Part shown: in pieces, positions 10,965 to 23,882 of the stretch
Layout: each line of letters starts with the position of its first letter
How positions within the stretch are numbered: position 1 is the first letter of the stretch
Source: Allolobophora icterica
Taxonomy: Eukaryota > Annelida > Clitellata > Crassiclitellata > Lumbricidae
Assembly: GCA_963556255.1 (NCBI GenBank)
Contig: OY744616.1
Coordinates: 7,746,827-7,810,826 of the forward strand
Reading direction: 5' to 3'
Length of the DNA: 64,000 bases
Translations under genes and position numbers: made by a program
Notes under the pieces: model-generated
What the model saw: the letters and a program-made list of their open reading frames with translations, nothing else
Databases searched by the model: none
What the model was told of the DNA's origin: nothing

Positions 10965-11072
10965 CATCTTCTTATCATCATCTTCATTTTCTTCATTTTC
11001 TTCTTATTCTCCTCCTCTTTTTTCTTCTTCTTCTTCTTCTTCTTCTTCTTCTTCTTCTTCTTCTTCTTTTTC
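10965..11072. repeat. (TTC)n trinucleotide repeat
   Basis: Degenerate TTC/TTT becomes perfect TTC at about 11025-11066. The poly-Phe, Leu and Ser frames are artefacts. Confidence 0.9.
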
Positions 11073-11320
11073 AAGTTAGTCTACAGTATATTACGAACTC
11101 TTGCATCTTAAAGGAAACTGGCCAAAGTTCCTCTGCTGACAACTGCCATCAAGGGAACAGATAGTCATCAGTGACACGGGGTTGAAAATAAATCTAGGAT
11201 TTCTGGCCATCGAAAACAGAACTGCTAATTAGGTGGGTTCGGCAAGGGAGAGATTGAATGTTCGCCGTCAATAGCCGTTAGATGGAGCCAATGACGCTAG
11301 CTAATATATATACATATATA

Positions 11321-11677
<357 letters not shown>

Positions 11678-11929
11678 TCTACGCCAGTCTCAGAGGCTGC
11701 ATTTATGCGTTAGAATGTTGCCGATGAACGTTGTTATGACTGTGTCGCTGAACAAACAGTATGAAATGGATGTTAGATGCTGTGTGCTGTGCATGTATTT
11801 GTAGAGTGTGAAAGTTGCAGGGATTCTGGATACATCGTGTCTGGTCATTTAAGTGGCGTCTTTTGCAAACTTCACCGGGATGCTAAGAGTTTCTTAGCGC
11901 CTTATGAGGCTCGCAACAGTTTTCTATAT

Positions 11930-12045
11930 TTAGGCTTTCTATGCTTAGGTTTTCTATGCTTAGGTTTTCTATGCTTAGGTTTTCTATGTTTAGGTTTCTA
12001 TATTTAGGGCTTCTATATTTAGGGGGTTTCTATATTTAGGTTATC
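11930..12045. repeat. 15-bp minisatellite ('ttttctatgcttagg')
   Basis: Tandem units of TTTCTATGCTTAGGT decay to 'ttctatatttaggg' at the right side; about eight copies. Confidence 0.85.
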
Positions 12046-12094
12046 TGCATCTTAAGCCTATTTTATTATCTGAGTTATAATTAATTAGCCAAAA

Positions 12095-12410
12095 TTAGAT
12101 CTTAGTAGTGCAATAGTGTAATACCTGTAAGAGTGTAATGCGGGTGATAGTTTAATACGTGTAATGGTGTAATAGTGTTATAGTGTAATACCTGTAAGAG
12201 TGTAATGCGGGTGATAGTTTAATACGTGTAATGGTGTAATACCTGTAATAGTGTAATAGGGTAATAGTGTAATAGTGTTATGCGTGTAATAGTGTAATAC
12301 CTGTAATGGTGTAATACCTGTAATTGTGTAATAGGGTAATAGTGTAATACGTGTAATAGTGGAATAGTGTAATGCGTGTAATATGTGTAATAGTGCAGTA
12401 CGTGCGTTTG
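12095..12410. repeat. degenerate (GTAATAGT)n minisatellite with an internal direct duplication
   Basis: Units of 'gtgtaatacctgtaatagt' type vary in length. A block of about 55 bp starting 'gtaatacctgtaagagtgta' at about 12119 is repeated at about 12185. Confidence 0.8.
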
Positions 12411-12419
12411 ATATTGCCC

Positions 12420-12570
12420 TCCTTCCAAAGTTCAGAACTGCACACGACACAGAGTAATAATTGTGGTTGAAGGACTTGCTCAAGGTCCCTACACAGTAAC
12501 TGCCTCGAGCGAGGCTCGAACCCGTACTCTCCGCGTTACATTCCGAGTGCTCCATCCATGCCATACTGGA
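12420..12570 (-). repeat. tRNA-derived SINE, family B
   Basis: Minus-strand copy with a 'gagcaagtccttcaac' and 'cactgtgtagggacc' body and a degraded tRNA-like head near 12520-12560. Confidence 0.65.
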
Positions 12571-12934
12571 GTAAAGTGTAAAGCGTAGCGTATGTTCCTT
12601 TGCAACTCTGGTATGTTTACGATATAAAAACGAGATTTCAATGTCCAATTGCTGTAGCGATTCGAGTTTAGATAAGCTCTGCTGTTGGTAAACTGCTTAC
12701 CGGCTGAAGTGAGGTTTGCAGTCCAAGATTTTATTGCTACCGATATTATCCGATTGGATCCGATACAATCCGATCTTATCCCATTCGGTTCGGTTACGGT
12801 CCACTTAAAAATTTGTTTTGTTGTACAGACGATCGTGTGTTATCGTTTGTCGGAGATCGATACAAAGTTGATTCCTCTTCCAGAAATGCTTTAGTATGCC
12901 CCATCATTCTTGCGGCTCTCCGCTTTAGTTAATG

Positions 12935-13215
12935 AGCTTTCTCGTTAATCCTAGCTACCATACATTCTCGCGACTCTCTTACTAATCCTAGCTACCCTAC
13001 ATTCTCGCGACTCTCTTACTAATTCTACAACTACCATACATTCTCACGACTCTCTTAGTAATCCTAACTGCCATTCATTCTCGCGACTCTCTTACTAATC
13101 CTAACTGCCATTCATTCTCGCGACTCTCTTACTAATCCTAACTGCCATTCATTCTCGCGACTCTCTTACTAATCCTAACTGCCATTCATTCTCGCGACTC
13201 TCTTAGTAATCCTAT
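12935..13215. repeat. 37-bp minisatellite
   Basis: Tandem units 'cattctcgcgactctcttac' followed by 'taatcctaactgccatt', with about seven copies; the left ones are more diverged (ctagctaccata). Confidence 0.9.
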
Positions 13216-13269
13216 CGTATTTGCTCGAAGTCGACTACTTGTCAACTTGTCTTCTCCGTTAAAATCAAA

Positions 13270-14260
13270 ATAAAATTTAAAAAAATCAAAAAATCAAAAT
13301 CGTTTTTATTGTAACCAAAATAACAATTCAAATTACAAGCGAATAATAATTACAATTGGCTGGTAACAAAGGATGGCCCTAAAGGGAAAATTTCCCGCTA
13401 TCAGGGACACCTAATTGCAAGGTCCAATTACTATGACGCGTAAACCAACTAGAACGCTTAAATGGTTATTCTTCGTGAGGAAAAGAAAACACATAGCCAA
13501 CTTAACTAACACTGCCAACACTTGGGCAGTGGCAAATAATAGAACAAAAAACAAAACAATTGCCAGAGACCCAATCGAGAGGTAACGTTAATCAGGTGAT
13601 CGTTGTTCTAAACTAGTCACCTAAGACTAAGTCAAGAAAAATTTACAGGTTGGAAATTGATAGGTGCAAGCAGGCGGAAACAATCATCAAGTACCCAATG
13701 TGATTAGGTATTGCCGCAGTGATCTTTTAAAGCTCAGAAGGGATCCCATCTGTTTAAGTGACAATGGTAAGGCATTCCATGGTTGAGGGCCGGTAACATT
13801 TATTGAGAACTTTCTTGTATTAGTGTGCGCCCATCCTGGTCTATAGATAACTGCCAGCACACCTAGTGTTGTGGGAATGGATGTCAGAGCCCGTATTGAA
13901 GAGAGTCATTAACTTAGCAGCGAAAAATTTCTTGTCAACTTATACATGAGCAGACCTATTTGATAGTTCCCTATCTGGTCAAGTTTTAGTATTTTTAAAC
14001 TAATGAACATTGGATCGGTATGAGAGCACCAAGGGGCCCCACTGATTACGCGTGTAGCTCTCTTCTGTAACAATCCCAATTTTAGAAGCCTGGAGGCATA
14101 GGTAGAGGCCCACACAATGCAGCAATAAGACAGATAGGGGTAGATTAATGAATAATAAAGTTGAGTCCGTATCACTGGCGGGAGCTTGTTGAAAGCACGA
14201 TGGATTATTCCTGTGTTTTTTGCTATTTTAGTCGCAATATATGCTGACGTCTGACAATAT
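13270..14260 (-). mobile_element. CR1/L2-type LINE remnant (3' third)
   Basis: Minus-strand frames include LYYSLIYPYLSYCCIVWAS, LLQKRATRVISGAP and LKILKLDQIGNYQIGLLMYK. These are characteristic of the C-terminal part of non-LTR retrotransposon reverse transcriptases (the YPYLxYC and LQKRAxRxI motifs). The 3' end is an A/T-rich tail of AAAATC-type repeats at 13260-13310. The frame breaks and no endonuclease is present. Confidence 0.75.
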
Positions 14261-14539
14261 GTTGTGGCCCGGCTTCAAAGTGCATGTCAGATATTGGACA
14301 ATATCGGATTTCAGTTGTACAGCGTTGTATCGAGAGTCGTGGTTTTGTGAGGACGCGACTACATTGCCAAAAGGTCAAGAGAACAGTCCGTATTTTTCAT
14401 AGGCATCGATGTAGTTTTTTTTATATGGTAATATATAAAATGTTAAGTACGTGGTTTTCAGAGAACTCTTTAAGTCTAAGGTTACGCGGAACTTTTGTCA
14501 CATTAAAACGATTTTCTGGAACCCAACAGGACTTCGTTT

Positions 14540-14695
14540 TACTGCTGCAGTTAAAATACTAGACAGAACTCGAGTTCTGGACATTCTATAAAAAAAACCT
14601 CTGATCAGACGCAGCGCTCGTAAATAGGCCTAAGCTGGTACCATGTGTTGAGCCTAGAGAAGCACTTTAGAAATTTGGAGTTAACGGCTACGATT
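14540..14695 (+). repeat. LINE 3'-end fragment
   Basis: Shares 'cctctgatcagacgcagcgc', 'aggcctaagctggtacc' and 'cggctacgattacaat' with the 3' end of the 4880-5620 element. Confidence 0.6.
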
Positions 14696-14699
14696 ACAA

Positions 14700-15380
14700 T
14701 CGAGTTTAAACACAAGACTAAGTGTCTTCCGAAAGTTTTAAATGTCTTCGGTGGACCTGTACTGAAGTTAAAATCAAACCGGAGTCCTTGAATTACTTAT
14801 AAAGTACTGCGAGTTAAAAGACGTTCATAGACACATTTACGCTTCCCACGACTGCGAAAAACAGCTAACAGTAACTGTTAAAAACAGTTAACAGTTAACT
14901 GTTCTCGGATATCCCACGCCACTTATGTATGGCGACCGTTTCGTGGTCCAAACAGCTTCCGTAAATTTCGGGTCAATCGTCCAACAACAAAGGCTCGAGA
15001 CTATATAGGGGTTCGAGAGTAGAGCGTCAGCGCTGTGACGAGAGTCTACGTCGACCCTATACACAAATAAAACAGTTTAATCCCGTTAGCCAGACGTTAC
15101 GCATCTTCAGAGAAATCCAGCAGTTAAGAGCCGACTTATCGGATCGAGGACCCGGAACTTAGTAGTCCATAAACTGTCCGCTGAGGCGTGCTGGCACTGG
15201 ATACGATCCGTTTTGTAGTGCTAGCTTTTTCGGGTGTATGTTGTAATTACCCAGGTTGATGACAGCGTCGCTCTTACGCTAAGACGCTGTCTCATTGTTC
15301 ATTGTGTAGGGGATCTCAGGAGAAATTAATCCGATGTAGTTCGAGCCGTTTCGGGGGCTTTCAACCGTGTATAGAAGTTG
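14700..15380. other. no recognisable gene; palindromic AACTGTTA motifs
   Basis: Unique-looking sequence. A local cluster of 'aacagttaacagttaactgt' type inverted and direct repeats lies at about 14865-14902. Confidence 0.4.
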
Positions 15381-15388
15381 GGTTTCAT

Positions 15389-15462
15389 AGAAAAGAAGAA
15401 GAAGAAAAAAGAAGAAGAAGAAGAAGAAGAAGAAGAAGAAGAAGAAGAAGAAGAAGAAGAAG

Positions 15463-15493
<31 letters not shown>

Positions 15494-15555
15494 GGAAGAA
15501 GAAGAAGAAGAAGAAGAAGAAGAAGAAGAAGAAGAAGAAGAAGAAGAAGAAGAAG

Positions 15556-15586
<31 letters not shown>

Positions 15587-15645
15587 GGAAGAAGAAGAAG
15601 AAGAAGAAGAAGAAGAAGAAGAAGAAGAAGAAGAAGAAGAAGAAG

Positions 15646-15676
<31 letters not shown>

Positions 15677-15702
15677 GGAAGAAGAAGAAGAAGAAGAAGA
15701 AG

Positions 15703-15733
<31 letters not shown>

Positions 15734-15792
15734 GGAAGAAGAAGAAGAAGAAGAAGAAGTGGAAGTGGAAGAAGAAGAAGAAGAAGAAGAAG

Positions 15793-15823
<31 letters not shown>

Positions 15824-15861
15824 GGAAGAAGAAGAAGAAGAAGAAGAAGAAGTGGAAGAAG

Positions 15862-15892
<31 letters not shown>

Positions 15893-16080
15893 GGAAGAAG
15901 AAGAAGAAGAAGAAGAACAAGAACAAGACCAAGAAGAAGAAGAAGAAGTGGAAGAAGGTGGAGGAGGAGGAGGACGAGGAGGAGTAGACCAAGAAGAAGA
16001 AGAAGAAGTGGAAGAAGGTGGAGGAGGAGGAGGACGAGGAGGAGGAGGAGGACGAGGAGGAGGAGGAGGAGGAAGAGTAG
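15389..16080. repeat. (GAA)n polypurine tract, about 690 bp, with GTGGAA interruptions, grading to (GGA)n
   Basis: The plus strand is purine-rich: GAA units interrupted by 'gaagtggaag' at irregular intervals, then GGAGGAGGAC units (about 15955-16075). Poly-Glu, poly-Arg and poly-Leu frames are artefacts. Long GAA/TTC tracts can form triplex DNA. Confidence 0.97.
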
Positions 16081-16199
16081 AATAAGATGAAAAAGAAGGA
16101 GGTGGAGGTGTAGAATAAGATGAAAAAGATGGGAAAAAAGAAGAAATGAAGATGATAATAAAGAAAATGAAGAAAAAGAAGAAGGCCAGCGCCTTAGCT

Positions 16200-16465
16200 G
16201 GCCTTGGAAGCAGCCATGGGTGTGAAGTGTTAGCGACTGCATTCTCTTAGCCTCGGCATATGAGGTCGAGTGACCACTCGTCTCCCTCGCCGTCTAACCT
16301 TCCCAGCGACAGTGTGCGGTTAGTGTACTCATTACAACTGAATTGGCTAGGGGGCGCAGGTGGAGCAGAAATCTCTAACCAAATTTCTTCCCTAGCGGGG
16401 ATTTGAACCTCCGACTTCTCTATTCACAGTCCAGCACGCTAACCACTACACTGTCGCGCACATTG
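16200..16465 (-). repeat. tRNA-derived SINE, family C
   Basis: On the minus strand, 'gtagtggttagcgtgctgg' (A-box-like) is followed by 'ggttcaaatccccgctag' (B box) and a body whose start matches 46330-46600. The shared non-tRNA body indicates a SINE rather than a tRNA gene. Confidence 0.65.
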
Positions 16466-16479
16466 CGATGAAGTCTTTA

Positions 16480-17220
16480 TAATCCAACAAAAACGTTACA
16501 GGCGACTTGACACTTACACACCTCTCCGGAAACTAGAAAGTTGATCAGAAGTCGGCTCACTTGACACCACTGGCGTAAGCTTGTCCAAAATATTGGGGGA
16601 TTTGGTTATTCATTCTACACTTGTTGCATTGGATGTACAGACCATCTCAATTATTGAGGGGCACGTGCCCAGGCTCCCCCCAAAGTCTACGCTTATGCTT
16701 GACACCTTATTTTACTAAAAAACATGCTCATTAATTAGGCCTATTAACGGAGCACGCTGATAAAAATTCCCGTTTTTTATGGCCTACGCATGAAGGTTTC
16801 ATCGTCTGCTAGACTTTTATCCGACCGCGCTGTACCCGACAAAAAGTAAAAGGCATAACTCAGCCGCATATGCATTCATCATAGCGACGGTGGAAAACGT
16901 TGACTACGTCTTGCTCCGGTTTCGTCAACGTTTCGAGATAATTGCTCGACGTTGCGCTAAAGAAATGAGCAGCCGACAGAAATTCTTTCCTCATGCAATC
17001 CATCCAACAATCAATCCTTGTTTTTTTGGCGTCATAAGGAGACCTATTGTCGCCGCTTTGCTCATCAATTCCTGGGTCGTTGACCGGCAAAACGTCCGGT
17101 GCGTATGCGGAAAACAACGGAGCAGATGTAACACTAGAATACAAATGGGATTCGACTGGGATATGGGGAAAAGACGGTTTAGTGTGGCTAACTGTAAATC
17201 TCTCAACCAATGACTGACTC
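16480..17220. other. unassigned sequence with one weak minus-strand open frame
   Basis: A minus-strand frame of about 130 codons (16860-17252) has no ATG at its beginning, no recognised domain, and overlaps an equally long plus-strand frame. I do not call it a gene. The left part (16560-16710) resembles transposon debris ('tattgggggatttgg'). Confidence 0.35.
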
Positions 17221-17224
17221 TCTG

Positions 17225-17800
17225 ACTGACTGCCTGGATGAATGACGAACAAACAATGGGTGAATGAACGAAAGATCGAACGATGGAATGAATGAACGAA
17301 TGAATGAACTAAAGAATGAAGTAATGAATGAATGAATGAACGGATAATATCTAACTGACTGACTGACTGACTGACTAACTTAATGAATGAATGAATGAAT
17401 GACTAACTGATTACTGGAATGAATGAATAGAGGAATTAATGAATGACTCACTTGTCAACTGAATGAATGACTAACTGATTAGGTGAATGAATGAATTAAT
17501 TAATTAATGACTTACTAACTTTTAAACTGAATGAATGATTAGCTTAATAACTGAATGAAAGACTGAATGAATGACTAACTGACTAACTGAATTAATGAAT
17601 TAATTAATGACTCACTTGCTAACTGAATGATTGAACGAATGATTAGATGAATAAATAAATAAATTAATTAATTATTAACTTATTTATTGAATGAATGATA
17701 TCATTAGCTTAATTACTGAATGAATGGATGAATGAATGACTAACTGATTAACTAAATGAATGAATAATTAACTGAATGACCGAATGAACTAACTGACCCG
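17225..17800. repeat. degenerate (GAAT)n/(GACT)n tetranucleotide array
   Basis: Long cryptic repeat of AATGAATGACTAACTG-type units with many substitutions. Confidence 0.85.
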
Positions 17801-18470
17801 ACACCTTATCAGTCTAGTTTTTACTTATGCATTTGTAATTCGATCCATCCTCTGATCAGACCCGGGTCAACGGTGATTACTTCTCATTGTTTGCAGACAG
17901 CAAAAACAACCGGACACTTGACCGCACAGACCCAAAAGCTGACAGGAAAATTTTCTACAGTTGTTTTCTTCTACTTCGCCGTCGTTCATCAGTTTCTGGC
18001 TAAGGAGTGGCGACATGGCACGACATCTGGTGTTCGTCGACGGCGGATGTTGTGTCACGAGCAGCCGTCGATTTAGCGGGTGACTTAAATGTCACCAATG
18101 ATCAATGGTCAGACGCCAGTCAATGCAAATCAAAGCAAACCTAGGTAGTAATAGTATGCTTCAGTGTTTGACGGCGTCTTACTGCTGCCAGGGTTGCCTT
18201 CCTTCCATATCTGGGCTTAGGACTGGCACCACCAGAATATACGGTAATGGCGAGTGCTTCTTTAATAGTCTCCAGTTTTAACGATATCTTACGGCTGCTC
18301 GTGCCCTCCTACTTTATATATGCATGGGCTGGCACTACCAAGCGCCTGAAGTTATTAGACAGTAATTTCACTGGTTTGGGTCACTGAGTCTGCCAACCAG
18401 CCAGTTAGTCGTACGTTACAAATGCCACAAGTTGATCTGATCATTCTCAAAGAACCTCAATATAACTATA
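17801..18470. other. no recognisable feature
   Basis: Overlapping short frames on both strands at 17867-18076 have no domain signature. Nothing else is seen. Confidence 0.35.
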
Positions 18471-18474
18471 GTCT

Positions 18475-18905
18475 TATAACGTACCCGTACCGTACGCGTA
18501 CGTTAAAATTATCAGTTTAGCTCTACATTATTAGTCTCCTCGTACACAGGCCTAATTATTTACGAACGGTACCGAAATTTAGTATTACCAATAAAATGAC
18601 CAGTGGCACTGACAATCCTATAAAGTGTGCCCTAAAATCTTAATTATCTTCACATTATATTAGCAATTTGGAATTTAACAGTTTAAAAGTAGAGATAATT
18701 GAACAGCCTACTACTGATGTAATGGTTAAAATTGTTTACGACCGTCAATCACAAACTATTATTGACTTTTCTTGTGCATAATGTTATGTATTTTATTTTC
18801 GTCATGAACTGATGTGAACCTACGCCAACGTACGGCAAAATAACGTACGCGTACCGTACGAACGTTATAGAAAAAAGGAACGTACGTTCCGTACGTACGG
18901 TCGCA
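18475..18905. mobile_element. possible MITE rich in CGTACG palindromes
   Basis: 'gtacccgtaccgtacgcgta' near the left end recurs near the right as 'aacgtacgcgtaccgtacga', plus 'cgtacgttccgtacgtacgg'. The interior is AT-rich and non-coding. Exact termini and target duplication were not resolved. Confidence 0.4.
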
Positions 18906-19560
18906 CCTTGGTCCTCTGCCCACCCATGTGAATAAACATTTAAACGGTCAAATAAAATTAAACCAATAGATTTACTGGTACTTTCAACATTCACACTGCA
19001 ACAAAATAAATGTTTAAACATAAAGAAACATACTGTAAAGCGAAGATCAATTAACACAAACTTTTCAACAGTATCACATTAATTTTTTGTGGTCTTTTAA
19101 ATTTGGGGCCCCTAGAATCGTGGGCCCCTGGCGACTGCCCAGCTTGCCCATTCACTAAGACTGCACTAGAGAACTGCAGTTTCTATTGTAACGACACTGA
19201 AACAGTTGCACTGAGGTTCTTCCTAAACGAATTAGTCTATCCAGACTAAAATATCAACCTTTTCTCGGCGTCAGAGATATCTCGAATCTTCAGAAATTCG
19301 TCGGCTGTTTTCCTCGGATAAGCAGTGCCAACGGTCGGCGCGTTCTGTAGATGAACTCTCTCCGTGACCGGGTCACGTGGTCATTTATCAGCCACAAGAC
19401 ATTGCCAGTCGAGCGCCGTAATATAATTTATAGGCAGTGATCGCTATTATGTCCGAACTTGGTTTTGGTGCACCACAGGTTGACGCCTTGTGCGTTAGAA
19501 ACTGGCCTGATAGAAGCTACTACTCATAATTACAACTCATAATACTCACAATAACAATGG
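18906..19560. other. no gene recognised; possible transposon fragment at 19085-19165
   Basis: 'ggggcccctagaatcgtggg' and 'cagcttgcccattcactaag' resemble degraded hAT-type ends. The remainder shows nothing recognisable. Confidence 0.3.
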
Positions 19561-19564
19561 ATAC

Positions 19565-19750
19565 ACGGAAGCCGAGTGGTTAAAGCGGTCGCCTTGTAAT
19601 GCGGATAATACGGGTTCGAATCTCCTCCTCTGAGACGGTTACTCTGTAAAGACATTGAGCAAGTCCTTCACTCAGTTGTCCTGCGCCTTTACTGCACTCT
19701 CTAGGGTCGTCTGCGCCCTTTCTGAACGTAATGCGTAATAAAAGGTACAG
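19565..19750 (+). repeat. tRNA-derived SINE, family B
   Basis: 'gccgagtggttaaagcggtc' and 'gggttcgaatctcc' give a recognisable A and B box, followed by the 'gacattgagcaagtccttca' body. This is the best preserved tRNA-like head of the family. Confidence 0.75.
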
Positions 19751-19769
19751 ATGTATTGTATTGCATAGA

Positions 19770-20190
19770 TTGGTGGATGGAAGGACGGATACAGAAGCCA
19801 AAGGGATTAAAGGATGGATGGAAGGATGACCTGATGACGGACAAAAGGACAAACCGGAAGGACGAAAAGACAGTCGAAGCAATGACGAGCGGACGGATGG
19901 ATGGGCGAATGGAGAGATGGATAGATGGACGCCAGTATGGACAGACAAGAGGAATGACGGAGGAAAATGGATTGAGAGATGGATTGATGGATGGATGGAT
20001 GGATGGATGGATGAATGGATGGATGGATGGATGGAAGGAAGGATGGATGGATGGATGTGATGGATGGATTGATGAATGGATAGATGGATGCATGGATGGA
20101 TGGATGGATGGATGGATGGATGGATGGATGGATGGATGGAGAGATGGGTGGATGGATGGATGGATGGATGGATGGATGGATGGATGAACG
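19770..20190. repeat. (GGAT)n microsatellite
   Basis: Degenerate at left, nearly perfect GGAT at 19990-20040 and 20090-20185. Confidence 0.95.
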
Positions 20191-20394
20191 AAGAAATGAC
20201 GAACGGACGAATGAAAGGGTAATCTCAGTTTTCTGTTCCGATGGTTTTCAGCAGTAAAAGTACAAGCTTCTGAAACAGTTTAGACAAGGCGCCCCGTCAA
20301 AACCAAAAGGATAGGCGGGAGGTCACGATCGATTCCTGGTCAAGATTCAAGGGTCTGGCACGTAAATAGTACATTTATTTTTTGTCGCATGGAG

Positions 20395-21190
20395 TGACAC
20401 CTACATGCGACAGATGGACACACTGTCACACACACATACAGACAAATACAGACACATACAAGCACACACATACATACACATACACACATACATGTAAGCG
20501 TAGCTACATTGAGGCAAGAGGAGGCAGTTGGTTTTATAAATTAAAAAATTTTCCTTGGGTTATAGCCTTGCACCTGGATTTTGCCTTCTGTTCAACGGTT
20601 AATCCTGGCCCAAGAGAAAATATTTAAGAAGAAATCCCAAAAAAGGTCATCAAATTTTTTGACAGAAATCTCCCAAAAAGGTCATCAAATTTTTTCAAGA
20701 TTTTTTTCCTCCTATTGAATTTATGTCTGGCTACGCTCCTGCACACATATGCATACACGCGTACACACACATATACACACAAACATACATACACGCGTAA
20801 AGACACACACACATACATACACATATATGCACCCACACAAGCATACAAACACATGCATACATACATAAGCACACATATACATGCACACCTACACACACAC
20901 GCACATGCGCACACAGACATACACACATGCACACATACACACACATACATGCAAATTTATGCACCCACAAAACATACACACACATACATACACGTATACA
21001 CACACACACACACGAACATACACACACACATATGCACACATACACACACATACGCACAGGCACACATACATACATATACACGTATACACATGCACTCATA
21101 CACACACACATGCATACATAAACACACATACACAGACATGCGCATGCGCACACAAACATACACACTGACACATACACAGATGGCGAATGT
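20395..21190. repeat. (CA)n/(ACAT)n cryptic simple repeat enclosing a short element
   Basis: ACACATAC-type repeats at about 20420-20490 and 20740-21190. The intervening 20495-20740 segment has roughly inverted ends ('gcgtagct' and 'ggctacgc') and two direct copies of 'aaaggtcatcaaatttttt', suggesting a small inserted element. Confidence 0.7.
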
Positions 21191-21279
21191 TGAGCGTGAT
21201 AGTAGAAAACCTCAAAGTCTCCAACAAACGACACGTGACAAGAGAGGAAATGTACATGTATTTGATTACATTATAAAAA

Positions 21280-21540
21280 GACGACAAAAGCGGAGAAAAC
21301 AGACAGAGAGACACGCACACGGACATATAGAAAGACACACACAGACAGAGAAGGTTGGGCGTGACGGAGGAAACGAGGCGTCAAAAGAGAATTAACCCGA
21401 TTGACATGGAGACAGGTAAAGAAAAGGACATCCAGACAGACAGCAGCACAGACAGAGTGAGAGAGCGGGACATAGTGGCAGAGACACAAATCATGCAAGC
21501 GAAACAGAGACAGACACACAAAGAGGAAGAGAAACGGACA
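21280..21540. repeat. degenerate (GACA)n-type purine/CA repeat
   Basis: AGACAGAG/ACACAGAC-type low-complexity sequence. Confidence 0.6.
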
Positions 21541-21544
21541 ATCA

Positions 21545-22406
21545 GCAGTTTTGTTGTCCTCGATACCAAGGTCTTGGTCTCGAGTGTACTCGAGTTCGTT
21601 TGTATAAGTATTGGTCTTGAGACCAAAAGTCTTGGTCTTGGTCTTGAGGTTCAAAGTCTTGGTCTTGGTCTTGAGGTTCAAATTCTTGGTCTTGTCTTGC
21701 AAGGCCAAGACAAAGGATCGGCTGTCAATATGAACAGTCATTTAACAAAACGCAAGAATTTAAAAAAATTATTAAATAATTACTAATACAATTGCCTTAG
21801 TATTTTACCAGTCATCAGAATTTTGCCCCAGTTATAAGCAACCAGCCTCTGAACAACAGAGGCCTTTGGAACCTGCGCCAAGAACCTAGCCACAGTACAA
21901 AAAGAGTTTGGCATAAAACATGTTTGGCCTCCGTTGTCGATGATAAACCCAGTCAACTCACGATGCACCTTACTGTTGTTTTGGACAATTATGCTGTATC
22001 TGGATGCCCTGCCGAGACTTGTTTCAGAAGCCAGACGGTCTGATAAACCACGCGAGAATTTATAAAAAGACTCACCATTTGTACGTTTAATCCAGTGCTT
22101 AAAAAGCTGCTGTATGTGCCAGCGACTTCAGCACCTGTAGTCTGTAGAACGTATTTTTTCACATGACGGAATTTTGTAAATACGACTTTGGAATTCTCTG
22201 CAGTCTGCAGTTAGAGTAGTTTTGCTTGAATAAAATAAAAGGCTCGTGTTTTCATTAAAATAGCGAGTAGTCCGACTTGAATTATTTTAGGAAGGAATAG
22301 AAGTCCGGTAATGATTGTGATTTTTTGGTCTTGGTCTCGGTCTTGGTCTTGAAGTTCGTTGTCTTGGTCTTGGTCTTGAGGTTAAAAGTCTTGGTCTTGA
22401 TGGAAA

Positions 22407-22444
<38 letters not shown>

Positions 22445-22640
22445 CAATTTATATGGCGCCGTAAGGCGGCCATGCCGCTACAAGGGCGCCTTACAACCCC
22501 TGATGGAAGCAGTCTTGTTGTCCTCGAGACCAAGATCTTGGCTCGAGTACACTCGAGTTCGTTGTCTTGGTCTTGGTCTTGCGGTTCAAAGTCTTGGCCT
22601 TGGTCTTGAGGTTTAAGGTCTTGACAACAAGATTGACAAT
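21545..22640. repeat. dispersed 'cttggt' repeat blocks (three)
   Basis: A block of 'gtcttggtcttggtcttgag' units with 'gttcaaa' spacers occurs at 21545-21715, 22320-22405 and 22505-22640. The first and third are preceded by the same 'ttgttgtcctcgagaccaag'-like head and 'gagtacactcgagttcgt', so they are copies of one element. A (TAA)n run and 'ggcgccgtaaggcggccatg' lie at 22410-22490. Confidence 0.6.
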
Positions 22641-22759
22641 CAGATAGACAAACAGACAGACATAGAAATGCACAGTGAGCCAGAGTAGGAATAAGAGAGA
22701 GTTAAAAAGACATAGCTAACAAGGAATAAATAATCCGAGCGAAACAGAGCTAAATATAG

Positions 22760-22936
22760 AAGGAACCAGAGGAACAGACAGACAGACACACAGACACACA
22801 CACACAGACAGACACACGGGCAGACAGCGTGAATGAGCGAGAAAATAAAAGTCAAAAGAGACAGAGTGACGGGGTATGAATAGCCCAAGTGAAATAGAGA
22901 AAGACAAACCAAGAGGCAGAGAAACAGGCAAGCAGG

Positions 22937-22984
<48 letters not shown>

Positions 22985-23060
22985 GTATAAATAGCCCAAG
23001 TGAAACAGAGAAAGACACCCCAGGAGGCAGAGAGACGGACAACCAGGCAGACAGTCAGAC
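22760..23060. repeat. (GACA)n repeat with a duplicated 'aatagcccaagtgaaa' block
   Basis: A perfect GACA/CAGA run at 22935-22982 is flanked by two copies of 'aatagcccaagtgaaa...gagaaagaca' at about 22878 and 22989. Confidence 0.8.
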
Positions 23061-23229
23061 GGACATGCGTGGGAGGATGGATGGGCGTAAACGGAAAGCG
23101 AGAAAAGGCTTTTGGTCATTCACTTTAAACGGAGTGATTTTCCTTGTCAGGCACGATCACTGACCCCAACCTATTGTAAATCATGCCTACAAAAAGCATA
23201 AATATACTAAAAAAAGAAGCTACACAAAA

Positions 23230-23560
23230 TGATCAGATGCATACAAGCATACACACATTCATACCTACCTACATACTTACGTCCACACATACATACTTAC
23301 GCAAATACATACATGCAAGCATATAAACGTACGTACATACACACATATGTGCACACACACATACATACATAATTATTATATACATACGTATACATGCATA
23401 CATGCACACATACATACATGCGTACACACATGCATGCACAATAGACGCACATACATACATAAATCCATCATATGTGTATGCATACATATTACATACATAC
23501 ATCCACAATCTCCATACAATACATACCCACTACAGGGCTTAAATACATGCAAACATATAC
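23230..23560. repeat. degenerate (ACAT)n repeat
   Basis: CATACATAC units with drift. Confidence 0.85.
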
Positions 23561-23624
23561 CTACGCGTAGATACAGAGATTGAATACTATAATAATCAAG
23601 TAATGAAAATCGCTATGTATATAA

Positions 23625-23667
<43 letters not shown>

Positions 23668-23844
23668 GCGATAAACATTGGCTAGAGTGCCTTTTCTCTC
23701 TTCAAAATCCTCCTGCCATCATGTTACTACATACTTAAATATATATATATATATATGATATACAATATATATTTACAATATACATACAATATATAAAAAC
23801 TGTTTCCAATAATATCCAGTGTCTATATATATATATCCAGTGTC

Positions 23845-23882
<38 letters not shown>

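Noticed and set aside
15302..16242. Long poly-Glu, poly-Arg, poly-Leu and poly-Phe open frames
   Set aside because: They are all produced by the GAA/TTC trinucleotide array and show no non-repetitive coding sequence.
16860..17252. 130-codon minus-strand ORF as a gene
   Set aside because: It has no ATG start, no recognisable domain and no splice signals, and a similar-length plus-strand frame overlaps it.
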